Origin: Pleomorphomonas oryzae DSM 16300
GTDB taxonomy: Bacteria > Pseudomonadota > Alphaproteobacteria > Rhizobiales > Pleomorphomonadaceae
DNA: 64,000 bases
Direction of reading: 5' to 3'
Assembly: GCF_000422965.1 (NCBI RefSeq)
Contig: NZ_AUHB01000001.1
Location: 124,001 to 188,000, forward strand
Below are positions 9,727 to 17,937 of this stretch, piece after piece. Positions within the stretch are counted from its first letter, which is position 1. Every line of letters starts with the position of its first letter. The translations under genes were made by a program, and so were the position numbers. The notes below the pieces were generated by a model, which saw only the letters and a program-made list of their open reading frames with translations, searched no databases and was not told the DNA's origin.

Positions 9727-10841
9727 TGTCCTTCCCGCTTGTCGACGCCCAGCTCTTCGGCGGCGGCATTGATCGCCGCCAGCGCATCGGTATTGCCGGC
9801 GAACGCTTTCCGCGCGTCGGCGAGCGCCGCTTTCGCCTTGTCAGCGTGGCCAAGTACCATGTTGGAGCGCATCAGCCGGATCCAGCCATCGCGATTGTTG
9901 GGATCGGCAGCGAGCTTGGCAGCCAAGCCATCGACCATGCCCTCGATTGTCGCCTTGTCGACACCCGTTCCAGCGGCCGGCAGCGTCGCCGGTTCCGGCG
10001 CGTCGGTGGGCTTGTTCAGCGCGGCAAGAATCTCGCCGCGCTTTTTGCGCACCGTATCGAGCCAAGGCGCATCCGCCGGCGAACGGCGTATCAGCTCGTC
10101 GACCTGTTTCAGAGCCTCATCGAACGAGCCGGCCTGCCGCAGTCCCTCGGCATAGTAGAAGCGGGCGCGGGCGCGGTCCGGATCGGCAGCGACGGCGCGC
10201 GCCAGTACGGACTGCGCTTCCGGCGAGACGATGCCGTCATTGGTGTCGACGAGACCGGCGCCGTAGTTTTCAAGCGTGTCCGCGTCTTTCTCACCCGCGG
10301 CAACCAGTCGGCCCCAGGCCTTTACGGCGTCATCGAGCCGGTTCATGCGAGCGTAGATGGGGGCGATGACGCGCCAGCCCGAGAGATCACCGGGGTTGGC
10401 GGCCAGGTGCTTTTCGACGCGGCCGATCATATCGGTGATATTGCCGGACGCGGGCGCCGCCGACAGGCGCTCGGCCAGCGGTGCATCGGGCATGTCGGGC
10501 TGGCCGAGAACGAGGTAGAGCGGCAGCGCAATCGCGGGAATGGCGATCACCGTCATCAGTGCGATGAAGCGATTGGCTGTGGGCCTCGGCTCGCCAGCCG
10601 CCGCCGGCATCCGTGTGGCTGCCAACAGGCGCCGGCCGATCTCGGCGCGGGCGGCATCCGCCTCTTCGCCGCCAATCAAGCCGCGCTCCCGGTCGCGGTC
10701 GAGTTCACTGAGCTGATCGCGATAAACGCGCGTCTCCTCGCCGCTGGCCGCCGGGAAACTGGCAGCCGGCCGCGCAAGCGGAGCAATCACGACGAGGACG
10801 ACCGCTGCCGTCATCAAGGCCAGCAAAACCCAGAAAATCAT
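9723..10841 (-). CDS. ccmI: Cytochrome c biogenesis protein CcmI (CycH)
   Basis: This 372-aa membrane protein chaperones apocytochrome c to the CcmF/H haem ligation complex. It has an N-terminal helix (IFWVLLALMTAAVVLVVIAPL), a cytoplasmic loop with the conserved YRDQLSELDRDRERGLI stretch, a second helix around residues 90-112, and a C-terminal TPR region (for example YYAEGLRQAGSFDEALKQVD). It is the first gene of the ccmIEFH operon; the promoter should lie in the gap 10842-10973. Confidence 0.93.
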   Translation of the reverse strand: MIFWVLLALMTAAVVLVVIAPLARPAASFPAASGEETRVYRDQLSELDRDRERGLIGGEEADAARAEIGRRLLAATRMPAAAGEPRPTANRFIALMTVIAIPAIALPLYLVLGQPDMPDAPLAERLSAAPASGNITDMIGRVEKHLAANPGDLSGWRVIAPIYARMNRLDDAVKAWGRLVAAGEKDADTLENYGAGLVDTNDGIVSPEAQSVLARAVAADPDRARARFYYAEGLRQAGSFDEALKQVDELIRRSPADAPWLDTVRKKRGEILAALNKPTDAPEPATLPAAGTGVDKATIEGMVDGLAAKLAADPNNRDGWIRLMRSNMVLGHADKAKAALADARKAFAGNTDALAAINAAAEELGVDKREGQ

Positions 10842-10973
10842 CCTTCGCTCTTTCCCGAGCCGCCGGCCATGCGCCGGAACCCCGATGTCCCAGCCGAATA
10901 GGGCAACGGCAGCGGTTTCTCAATGGACTTCTGGACGAATTTGAGAAGGATTCAAAAAAAGCAGTTGGGACCA

Positions 10974-12371
10974 TCAAGCGGCGGGCCGTGGCGCCTTGAG
11001 CTGTTGCTCCTTGCTGCGCCTGAGGTGGGAGGCATAGTCCTCGCCGTAGAGGAAGCCTGAGGCCTTGATGAGATGATCGACCGCCGACAGCGCCACAGCG
11101 CGCGTTTCGCCGTCGCGGCTGCGTAGCCGGGCCGGCAGATCGAGGGCGTAGAGCTCGATGGCCTGATCGACCAGGGGCGTCAGACGGCCGATCAAGCCAT
11201 TGATCGCCAGGGTGTCACGGCATTTGCCCGCCGCCGCGAAGATGGCACACAAGAAGACCGCCTCGGCACCGTCGGCGGGGCCGGGATAAGGCGCCTCCTG
11301 CACACGAAACGCCCGGCGCAGGGCCGGTAACAGCTTATCGAACTCGGCGAACAGCATTTCTGAAAAGCGCCGCTTGATAACCACCATCCGCTGCTGCCAC
11401 CAGCCGTCGCCGTCGACATCGAGACCATTGGTGAGCTCGTTGAGAACCGAGCGGAATGTGCCGATCTGGGCGACGGCGTCGGCGACGTTGCGGCTGCTGC
11501 GAAGAGTGGTGAGAAAACGCGAGGCGGCGCGGTCGGCTGCGGCGAAGCCGAGATCGATAAAGGCCGTGGCCGTCGGCGTCGTGCGCATGCGGCGAGCCGT
11601 TTCGCCGCCGGCCAGCAACTTGGCGAAGGCGATCAAGGGCGCCACGGACGACTGCCGGCGAAAAACGCCGCCAGCCACCCAGCCGGCCGTCTCCGGGTAT
11701 TTGGTGAGATAGGTGGCGATCTGTTCGAGGAGCCCCAGGTCGGCGGAACCGGAGTCGAGCAGATGCACAATGGCGGCGCTCAGCGTCGGCAGGTCATCCA
11801 GCCGGTCGCGCACGGCGATGATGTCGTCCACTTCGCCGCGGGCCACCTCGCCGCCGATGCGCGACATGAAGCGCTGCTGCAGCTTCGGCTCGTCGGCAAT
11901 CGCTTCGATATGGCGCGTCAAAGCCTCGAAGAGCCGCGCCTCCAGCCGGGCGGCCTCTTCGCGGTAGGCAGCATCGTTTGGAAACGACGGTGCGGTTGCA
12001 GGATCATTCCAAATGCCGAACTCCTTTGGCAGAAGCTCGGTGCTGACGTAGGCCCAGAGATGAGACAGGGTGGCGGAGGTGACGAACCCGCGCGCCGGAA
12101 CGGTCAGCCTTTCCTCGATCAGGTAGGGCTCGAAGGCGGCAAAGACCAGCCGGCGCATGTCGGGTGTTCCGCCCGATGTCACCTGCTTGGTGGTCCTGCG
12201 GCTTTCCACAATGGTACGGGCCGCCTCGAGAATGAGGCGACGGCGGGCATCGACTTCAACGGGGACAGCCTGATCGCTTTCAAGACGACGGACCAGCATG
12301 CCGCGCGCCCGTGGCGTCAGGCCCCGCAGGAAAGTCTCGGCCTTGTCGGTCACCGCCGCCCGTCCGTCCAT
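10974..12371 (-). CDS. Conserved-looking protein of unknown function, helical
   Basis: I do not recognise this 465-aa protein. It is soluble, Ala/Arg/Leu-rich and apparently mostly alpha-helical, with no signal peptide or membrane segment. I placed the start at MDGRAAVTDKAETFL; the open frame continues 30 codons further up but reads poorly as protein. The opening (KAETFLRGLTPRARGMLVRRLE) and the middle section of repeated helices suggest a repeat-type scaffold, loosely like DUF2336-type proteins, although I cannot confirm that family. It is co-directional with ccmI, about 130 bp upstream of it, and probably separately transcribed. Confidence 0.75.
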   Translation of the reverse strand: MDGRAAVTDKAETFLRGLTPRARGMLVRRLESDQAVPVEVDARRRLILEAARTIVESRRTTKQVTSGGTPDMRRLVFAAFEPYLIEERLTVPARGFVTSATLSHLWAYVSTELLPKEFGIWNDPATAPSFPNDAAYREEAARLEARLFEALTRHIEAIADEPKLQQRFMSRIGGEVARGEVDDIIAVRDRLDDLPTLSAAIVHLLDSGSADLGLLEQIATYLTKYPETAGWVAGGVFRRQSSVAPLIAFAKLLAGGETARRMRTTPTATAFIDLGFAAADRAASRFLTTLRSSRNVADAVAQIGTFRSVLNELTNGLDVDGDGWWQQRMVVIKRRFSEMLFAEFDKLLPALRRAFRVQEAPYPGPADGAEAVFLCAIFAAAGKCRDTLAINGLIGRLTPLVDQAIELYALDLPARLRSRDGETRAVALSAVDHLIKASGFLYGEDYASHLRRSKEQQLKAPRPAA

Positions 12372-12461
12372 ATCGAATCCCGTAAACCAGTCCTTTACCA
12401 AATGATCTTGCAGCAAGATGGTTGATGACTGGTAACGAACGGAGCTTATGACGGGACGCAA

Positions 12462-12488
12462 AAAGGCCGGCTCGATGAGCCGGCCTTT
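12462..12488 (-). terminator. Terminator of the glycine-zipper lipoprotein gene
   Basis: Perfect 12-bp inverted repeat AAAGGCCGGCTC / GAGCCGGCCTTT with a 3-base loop. On the minus strand it ends in five T residues. It sits 28 bp after the lipoprotein stop codon. Confidence 0.85.
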
Positions 12489-12515
12489 CCAGGATTATGC
12501 AAAGATCGGCTTGGT

Positions 12516-12977
12516 TCAGCCGACAACCTGCCAGCTGCCATCCGGATTTTGGCAGGCGGTGCCGCGGGCCACCTGTGGCTGACCGTCGATATACACCGTG
12601 TTGGTGTAGGGGCGGCAGGTGCGGTTGTTGACATAAGCGACCGGGCCAGGCGCGACCGTACCGTAGACGCCGTTCTGCGGGTTCCGCCACTGCTGCGGAG
12701 CACCAGTGTCGAGCGCCTGGACGCTGGCGTTGTAATTATACTGCTGCGACTCGGCGTCGAGAGACGCGCCGATCTGGTTGCCCAGGAAGCCGCCAACCAG
12801 CGCACCGGCGGCGATGGCTGCCACCTTGCCGCTGCCCGAGCCGAAAGCCGAGCCGAGGGCAGCACCACCAACAGCACCGGCCAGCGTGCCGAGCGTCTGG
12901 TTCTGGTTAGGCCCCGTCGCACAGCCGGCCAGCAGAGAAGCTGTCAGGCCGACGATCACTAGTTTCTTCAACAACAT
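12516..12977 (-). CDS. Outer-membrane lipoprotein with glycine-zipper domain (17-kDa surface antigen-like)
   Basis: This 153-aa protein has a lipoprotein signal with lipobox LLAGC (C19). A Gly/Ala-rich glycine-zipper 2TM segment follows (LAGAVGGAALGSAFGSGSGK, then GALVGGFLGNQIG, about residues 33-75). The C-terminal globular part has two Cys residues (NNRTCRPY, GTACQNPDGSWQ), as in alphaproteobacterial surface-antigen proteins of the RT0821/Lpp0805 kind. The start at MLLKKLVIVG is preferred over an ATG five codons upstream because it gives a normal signal peptide. It is monocistronic, with a strong terminator behind it. Confidence 0.85.
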   Translation of the reverse strand: MLLKKLVIVGLTASLLAGCATGPNQNQTLGTLAGAVGGAALGSAFGSGSGKVAAIAAGALVGGFLGNQIGASLDAESQQYNYNASVQALDTGAPQQWRNPQNGVYGTVAPGPVAYVNNRTCRPYTNTVYIDGQPQVARGTACQNPDGSWQVVG

Positions 12978-13142
12978 GTCTCCGGTCTCCAAAAAGGAAT
13001 CTGTTCCGTTAGTCGAATCGCCTTTGGTACTTGTAATGGCCTGAAACCATGGCCGAATTTTGGTTGCGACTTATTCTTGCCGCCGCTGCCTCCACATCTT
13101 GTCGTTCACTCCCTTCGTCACGCGTCGTCCTGTCAATCCATT

Positions 13143-14525
13143 TCAACTCAGGGGAATGCGGAAGGTTACCGAAAGGCCGCCAAGTCCGGCTCGATCGAGA
13201 ACCAGCGAGCCACCGTAAGTCTCGGCAATCTCGGTTGCGATGGCGAGGCCGAAGCCCGACCCCGGCAAAGTCTCGTCGAGGCGCCTGCCGCGGCCAAGCA
13301 CCTCGGCATAGGAGGTGGGCAGCAGGCCGGGACCGTCATCCTCCACACGAATAACCACCATCGGCCGGTCGCGGTCGGCCCGATCGACCGACAGTGCGAT
13401 CCGTACCTGTTCGCGCCCGTATTTGCAGGCATTGTCCATGAGATTGCCGACGAGTTCCTCAAGGTCGCTCCTCTCGATGCGGGCCTTGGGATGCCCGGCA
13501 CCCGGCGCTTCGAGGTAGAGGCTGCGATCGGGATAGGCACGGCTGAGAACGCGGATCAGCCCTTCCAGCGAATGGCGGACATCGGCCACCGCGCCAATCA
13601 CCTTGCGATCGGCGGCGAGCCGCGCCCGGTCGAGGTAGCGATCGACCTCCGCCCGGATCACCGTCACCTGCTCGACGACCTTGTCAGCCAGCGGCCCGCC
13701 CTCGGCGCGCGCTTCGTTCAAGATGACGGCCAACGGCGTCTTCAGCGCATGGGCCAAGTTACCGACCTGCGTTCGCGACCGATCGACGATGGCGCTGTTG
13801 GTCTCGATGAGGGCGTTGAGTTCCTTGCCGAGCGCAGCGATCTCGCGCGGGAGGCGGCCTTCGAGGCGGTTGGCGCGGCCTTCGCGAATGTCGGCTAGGC
13901 GGCGACTCATGGCGGCGAGCGGCCTCAGGCCGAAACTGACCTGCAGTCCCGCCGCAGCGACGAGACCAAGCGCGAAAGCGGCGAGCGTGGCGAATACCTG
14001 GAAGCGAAAGGTGGAGATCTCATCGGCAAGCTCGGCCACGTTGCCGGTGACATGCAGATCGAACATCCGCCCGTTGCTCAGGAAGATACGCTGTGTGGCG
14101 TGGCGAAGTGCCGTGCCGGCCGGATCGCTGGCGTCATTGGTGACCACCACGCCGTTATTGGGCGGCGGCGGCAGCGCCAGCACTTCGCCAAACAGCGACT
14201 GGCTGGTGGCGATGGTGCTCTGCGATTTGACGTCAACCACGACCCAATACCAGCCGGATTGATAGCGGCCAAAACGCGGGTCTCCCATGGTGCCGGGATC
14301 AGGCACGCCGCCGTCGGGCGTCGAGGCGACGACGCCAGCCAATGTTTTCTCGTAGACAATGATGCGTTCGTCAAAAGAGCGGATAAGACTGGCCCGATAG
14401 AGCTCGGTGAGCAGCCAACCGAAGGCGGCCAGCGCGATCGCCGCCCACAAAGCGGAGGTGAGCGCCAGCCTGAGCGCCAGCGAGCTTGTCAGCCATTCGC
14501 CCAGTTTCCGAAGACGCGACTTCAT
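13143..14525 (-). CDS. feuQ: Sensor histidine kinase, FeuQ-like
   Basis: This 460-aa inner-membrane kinase has a first membrane segment at residues 18-40, a periplasmic domain of about 130 residues, a second membrane segment near 176-198, a HAMP-like linker, a HisKA region (QVGNLAHALKTPLAV, phospho-acceptor H259) and a HATPase domain (DNACKYG, VEDDGPGL, GSGFGLAIATEIAE). Its start overlaps the regulator stop by 4 bp. In Sinorhizobium FeuP/FeuQ controls envelope functions such as cyclic beta-glucan export. Assignment here rests on gene order and general resemblance. Confidence 0.85.
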   Translation of the reverse strand: MKSRLRKLGEWLTSSLALRLALTSALWAAIALAAFGWLLTELYRASLIRSFDERIIVYEKTLAGVVASTPDGGVPDPGTMGDPRFGRYQSGWYWVVVDVKSQSTIATSQSLFGEVLALPPPPNNGVVVTNDASDPAGTALRHATQRIFLSNGRMFDLHVTGNVAELADEISTFRFQVFATLAAFALGLVAAAGLQVSFGLRPLAAMSRRLADIREGRANRLEGRLPREIAALGKELNALIETNSAIVDRSRTQVGNLAHALKTPLAVILNEARAEGGPLADKVVEQVTVIRAEVDRYLDRARLAADRKVIGAVADVRHSLEGLIRVLSRAYPDRSLYLEAPGAGHPKARIERSDLEELVGNLMDNACKYGREQVRIALSVDRADRDRPMVVIRVEDDGPGLLPTSYAEVLGRGRRLDETLPGSGFGLAIATEIAETYGGSLVLDRAGLGGLSVTFRIPLS

Positions 14526-15184
14526 TTTTCGGACACGATGCGATAGCCGAGACCGCGCACGGTCTCGATGAAATCGATACCCATTTTCTTGCGCAGACGA
14601 CCGACGAATACCTCGATGGTATTGGAATCGCGGTCGAAGTCCTGATCGTAGAGATGCTCCACGAGTTCGGTCCGCGAGACCACCTTGTCCATATGCAGCA
14701 TCAGATACTGGATGAGACGAAACTCATGGGAAGTCAGCTTGATCGGGTTGCCGTCGACGGTGAGACGCCCAGCCTTGACGTCGAGCCGGACCCGGCCAAC
14801 CTCGACTTCATTGGAAGCGCGGCCGGCGGCGCGGCGCGTCAAAGCCCTGAGACGGGCCAGCACTTCCTCCATATGAAACGGCTTGGCGACGTAGTCGTCG
14901 GCACCGGCGTCGATGCCGGCCACCTTGTCGCTCCAGCGGTCGCGGGCGGTGAGCAGCAGAACCGGCACCAGCCGGCCATCCCGCCGCCACGCCTCGAGCA
15001 CGCTAAGGCCGTCCATCTTGGGCAGGCCGATGTCCAAAATCACCGCATCATAGGGCTCGGTGTCGCCGAGAAAATGCCCTTCTTCACCATCAAAAGCGAC
15101 GTCGACGGCATAACCGGCGTCGCGGCAAGCCGTTACGAGCTGCCGGTTCAGATCGCGGTCGTCTTCGACCACCAGAATCCGCAT
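14522..15184 (-). CDS. feuP: OmpR-family response regulator, FeuP-like
   Basis: This 220-aa regulator has a receiver domain (D8/D9, phospho-acceptor D51, K101 in YVAKPF) and a C-terminal winged-helix DNA-binding domain (LTSHEFRLIQYLML, RGLGYRIV). The start at MRILVVEDD is the family start; an open frame extends 38 codons upstream into the PepSY gene but is not protein-like. It lies between the PepSY gene (16 bp upstream) and its kinase (4-bp overlap), forming a three-gene operon. Confidence 0.88.
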   Translation of the reverse strand: MRILVVEDDRDLNRQLVTACRDAGYAVDVAFDGEEGHFLGDTEPYDAVILDIGLPKMDGLSVLEAWRRDGRLVPVLLLTARDRWSDKVAGIDAGADDYVAKPFHMEEVLARLRALTRRAAGRASNEVEVGRVRLDVKAGRLTVDGNPIKLTSHEFRLIQYLMLHMDKVVSRTELVEHLYDQDFDRDSNTIEVFVGRLRKKMGIDFIETVRGLGYRIVSEK

Positions 15185-15200
15185 TGTTAGATTTCCCGCT

Positions 15201-15497
15201 TCAGCGAAGTTTCTGGCCCGACGTGGCGTCGACCATGATGTTGTCCACCCGTCCGCCCTCTCGCATGACGGCCAACTGATAGACGAGCAATCCCCCACCT
15301 TCGCAAAGCCTGGCGTCGACGATTTCTCCGTCGATGACGCGGGCGATGACGCTCAGCCTCTGAACGGCCCCCTTGCCGACGACGGCCTGCGTTTCGGCAG
15401 GCGTCAGGCAGCGCGCCTCGGCGGCATGTCCCGCTAGGATCGGCAGTATCGTGAGACACGCCAACGCGAGACGGAATCGCTTGCGATTAGTGTTCAT
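15201..15497 (-). CDS. Exported PepSY-domain protein in FeuN position
   Basis: This 98-aa protein has a cleavable signal peptide (LALACLTILPILAGHAAEA) and one PepSY-type domain (AETQAVVGKGAVQRL to VDNIMVDATSGQKLR). It is the first gene of the operon leading into feuP and feuQ. In Sinorhizobium a small periplasmic protein, FeuN, is encoded at this position and restrains the FeuQ kinase. The same role is inferred from position and export signal rather than from a sequence match I can verify. The start at MNTNRKR gives the signal peptide; longer in-frame starts do not. Confidence 0.8.
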   Translation of the reverse strand: MNTNRKRFRLALACLTILPILAGHAAEARCLTPAETQAVVGKGAVQRLSVIARVIDGEIVDARLCEGGGLLVYQLAVMREGGRVDNIMVDATSGQKLR

Positions 15498-15814
15498 AAG
15501 CCGGACTTTAGCTACCTGAGGCTGAACGGTCCATGAACACCGGCGACGCCCGCCATTCATGCTTTCGGCTGGCGGCAATTCCGTTCAGTCCTGCCCGACT
15601 GCGGCCCTTGTCAGCGGCGCCCAATATCCTCGTCCAATCGGTGCCCTACCCTGCCGCCGGCGCCAAACGTCGCGCCGGAGTCCGCGTCTCTCAGAGAGGG
15701 GGCATAGGAAAACCCCTGTTGGTGGATGGCACGCATACGACTTTTGATCCACCTCAAGGCCTTGTTGCCACAAGGAGCTTAGCCTCAGGACGATGAGAAG
15801 AGGGGGCAGCGAAC
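15498..15814. other. Intergenic region between divergent feu operon and DUF465 gene
   Basis: These 317 bases hold the divergent promoters. Short frames inside it have no family resemblance or ribosome site. I see no clear operator. A purine-rich ribosome site (AGAAGAGGGGG) precedes the downstream gene. Confidence 0.5.
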
Positions 15815-16066
15815 ATGAGCATCCCGCACGAGCTTTCGTTGGAATTCCCGCAGAGCTGGAACGCCATTGAGCAGCTCATGCTGTTTGATGCGGTCTTCTG
15901 CGACCTCGCCAGTGCCTATCAGGAGATCAACCGGCGTATTTTCCGCATCGAGACGCTGGAAGAGCCGGCTGGGCCGGACGTCCTCGCCGATCTCAAGCGC
16001 CACCGGTCTCTGCTCAAGGAAGAAATCGCGGCCGCCGTCGCCGCGACCAAATGCGCCGTGGCTTGA
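15815..16066 (+). CDS. Small DUF465 (YdcH-like) protein
   Basis: This is an 83-aa cytoplasmic protein. The opening IPHELSLEFPQSWNAIEQL, the central helix with AYQEINRRIFRIETLEEP, and the closing LKRHRSLLKEEIAAAV match the pattern of DUF465 proteins, which form short helical hairpins or coiled coils. Their function is unknown. The start has AGGGGG about 10 bases upstream. It is transcribed divergently from the feu operon and appears monocistronic. Confidence 0.75.
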   Translation: MSIPHELSLEFPQSWNAIEQLMLFDAVFCDLASAYQEINRRIFRIETLEEPAGPDVLADLKRHRSLLKEEIAAAVAATKCAVA

Positions 16067-16737
16067 CACCCCTCCTCGTTGGGCCTCAGCGCTATAGCCC
16101 GCGCCGTCCCCGTCCGACGGCGCGGGCTAGCTTCGTCATCAGCTTCCCCTTCAAAGCGAAATACGCTCGCCACGTATCGCTGTGACGTTGCGGCACACAG
16201 CCCTTCGCTCCAAGTCAGGCGTTCTGTTTTCTTAACAGCCAAAGACAACCATTCTCCACTCGTCAGCGACGGCTTCGTCGGTCCGGAGCTTCAGTGTCTG
16301 GCTCGTTGGATGCAGCGTCGTCCTGTCCTTCAGCCTGGAAAGATTGAACAGTATCTCGATGCCGGCGGGGCCAATATCCAGTAGCCATCATTATCGAAGC
16401 GCCCGATATGGAACCTGTCGTTGCGGCTTGCAGTGAAACGACAGAAGGCAGCTCAGCCCGGACATGAGGTTCGGAGGTTCGAAGATGGACCGTGCCGATC
16501 TATGCAGCCACACCTTACATGCGATCAGTGTCGGCCAGTAAGGCATGGCGATGGAGGAGCAAGCGATGTGGGTCGTGGGGCTGGCCTTGCCGACAGATCG
16601 CTTCGCGAGCGTACGGGTCTTCGCTTCGAGCATTTGCGGGCTCGGTTTCGAGTGTCCGACAAAGCAGGGGCACAGAGGTCCTCTTCCTTATCCTCACTTG
16701 AAATCGCTGGGCTTGGATCCGGCGCTTCGATCATGCC

Positions 16738-17031
16738 CCTCAGGCAGTGATTCAACGTGCTCATAACGCGAGTCCGTGCCGACACTTGCGCGCCATCGCA
16801 CCAGCTCTGATTCATCAGCATCGGAGATGCAGATGGTTCACGCGAACCAAGGGAAACGAACCAATCAACCCATACCTCAACCGCCCCAAGACCCCAGATT
16901 TCCCCACTTCGTCAAATGAGTCATCAAGCTCACAGTTCGATTCCAGCGGTTGAGGTTCTGATTCAGGAAAGCCACAAAAACTACCGAACTCGCCTCAGGC
17001 ACTGATTCAAGGGGGCGCAAATTCGCGAGTC
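16738..17031. repeat. Pair of imperfect direct repeats
   Basis: CCTCAGGCAGTGATTCAA at 16738-16755 recurs with one mismatch at 16993-17010. Both are followed by GCGAGTC (16768-16774 and 17025-17031) at spacings of 12 and 14 bases. Each repeat carries two GANTC sites. Confidence 0.6.
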
Positions 17032-17131
17032 TTTTGAATCCTTTGCGAGTGGCCATTGAAGTGATGAGCTTGCAGTTCATGCAAAGATTCAGGCCGCCGG
17101 TCGAGAAGCAAAGATGGCGATCCTATGAATC
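16749..17131. other. Cluster of eleven GANTC (CcrM-type) methylation sites
   Basis: GANTC occurs at 16749, 16770, 16809, 16918, 16939, 16960, 17004, 17027, 17036, 17086 and 17127 (first bases). That is eleven in 383 bp, where one or two are expected by chance. The CcrM methylase of alphaproteobacteria modifies this site in a cell-cycle-dependent way. No coding function is visible in the cluster, so the sites are not explained by codon use. Confidence 0.7.
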
Positions 17132-17307
17132 GGAAAGGCAAATTTCCCAACCCGTCGGCGACCTTCAATCGGCGTCTTCACGGGCGCACTTCTCGAAGAT
17201 GCGACCCCAGGCAATCCTTCCGGTTCGATGTGATCGATTGTCCGTTATCAGGCCGTGCACTGGCAGCCCTAACGACAGGTCAGTCGGCGCCGGCCGTAAT
17301 TAAGGTC

Positions 17308-17937
17308 TCATCGCTCGAATACCCGATCCAACAACGGCTCTCGGAGCTGCCAGCCTTGTCGCTCGAGTTCGGGGGTATCGAATTCGTCTTGCGGGAAACC
17401 GATGCAAAGAAGCGCGATGAGCGACCAGTCAGCCGGAACATCCAGCATCGCGCGAACGGCCGCGGGATCAAGGATCGAAACCCATCCCACACCTATCCCA
17501 CGCAGTCTGGCGGTCAGCCATAGCGTGTGGATCGCCGTCACACAGGAATAGCGCAGCGCTTCGGGCATGGTCGCAATACCGAGTCCATGACCGGCCTCGG
17601 GCTTTTCGTCGCAGAACACAGCCAGCAGTTCCGGTGCTTCACGCAGGCCGTGCAGCTTGAGCTTGCGATAGGTCTCATAGCGCTCTTGGCCCTGATAACG
17701 CTCGGCCGCCAGCGCATTCTGCTCATCGACGTGAGCAACCAGTGCATCCCGGACAGTGACCGACCGTAGCCGGACGAAGCGCCAAGGCTGCGAATTGCCG
17801 ACTGAAGGCGCCAGTGCCGCGCAGGTCAGAAGCTCGTGCATATCCTGTTCCGGCACAGCATCCGGCGCAAAATGCCGGACGTCGCGGCGCCAGCGCAGCA
17901 ACTGCACGAAACGATCCGCGAAATCCGAATCGAACAA
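17308..17937 (-). CDS. bluB: 5,6-dimethylbenzimidazole synthase
   Basis: This 209-aa flavin destructase is a nitroreductase-fold enzyme that cuts up FMNH2 with oxygen to form the lower ligand of vitamin B12. Family motifs run throughout: FRWRRDVRHF-like LLRWRRDVRHFAPD, AALAPSVGNSQPWRF, LKLHGLREAPELLAVFCD, TMPEALRYSCVTAIHTLW, GVGWVSILDPAAVR and a final ELERQGWQ. It stands alone, with no other cobalamin gene in the window. I searched the upstream 350 bp for the conserved B12-box core of a cobalamin riboswitch and did not see it. Confidence 0.93.
   Translation of the reverse strand: MFDSDFADRFVQLLRWRRDVRHFAPDAVPEQDMHELLTCAALAPSVGNSQPWRFVRLRSVTVRDALVAHVDEQNALAAERYQGQERYETYRKLKLHGLREAPELLAVFCDEKPEAGHGLGIATMPEALRYSCVTAIHTLWLTARLRGIGVGWVSILDPAAVRAMLDVPADWSLIALLCIGFPQDEFDTPELERQGWQLREPLLDRVFER

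Larger units (their letters stand above)
16067..17307. other. Gene-poor region, no recognisable gene
   Basis: These 1.24 kb lie between the DUF465 gene and the 3' end of bluB. Base composition is lower in GC than the neighbouring genes. All frames are short and show no family resemblance. An inverted repeat of GC-rich character follows the DUF465 stop. The right-hand third holds the GANTC cluster and an imperfect direct repeat listed separately. The region could be a decayed insertion or a regulatory/structural locus. Confidence 0.5.

Noticed and set aside
15533-15796. Possible small plus-strand gene upstream of the DUF465 gene
   Set aside because: No ribosome site and a low-complexity basic translation. 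The region is better explained as a divergent promoter spacer.
16391-16821. Possible decayed transposase frames in the gene-poor region
   Set aside because: Several overlapping short frames were read, but none shows a DDE-type motif or terminal inverted repeats, so a mobile element is not supported.
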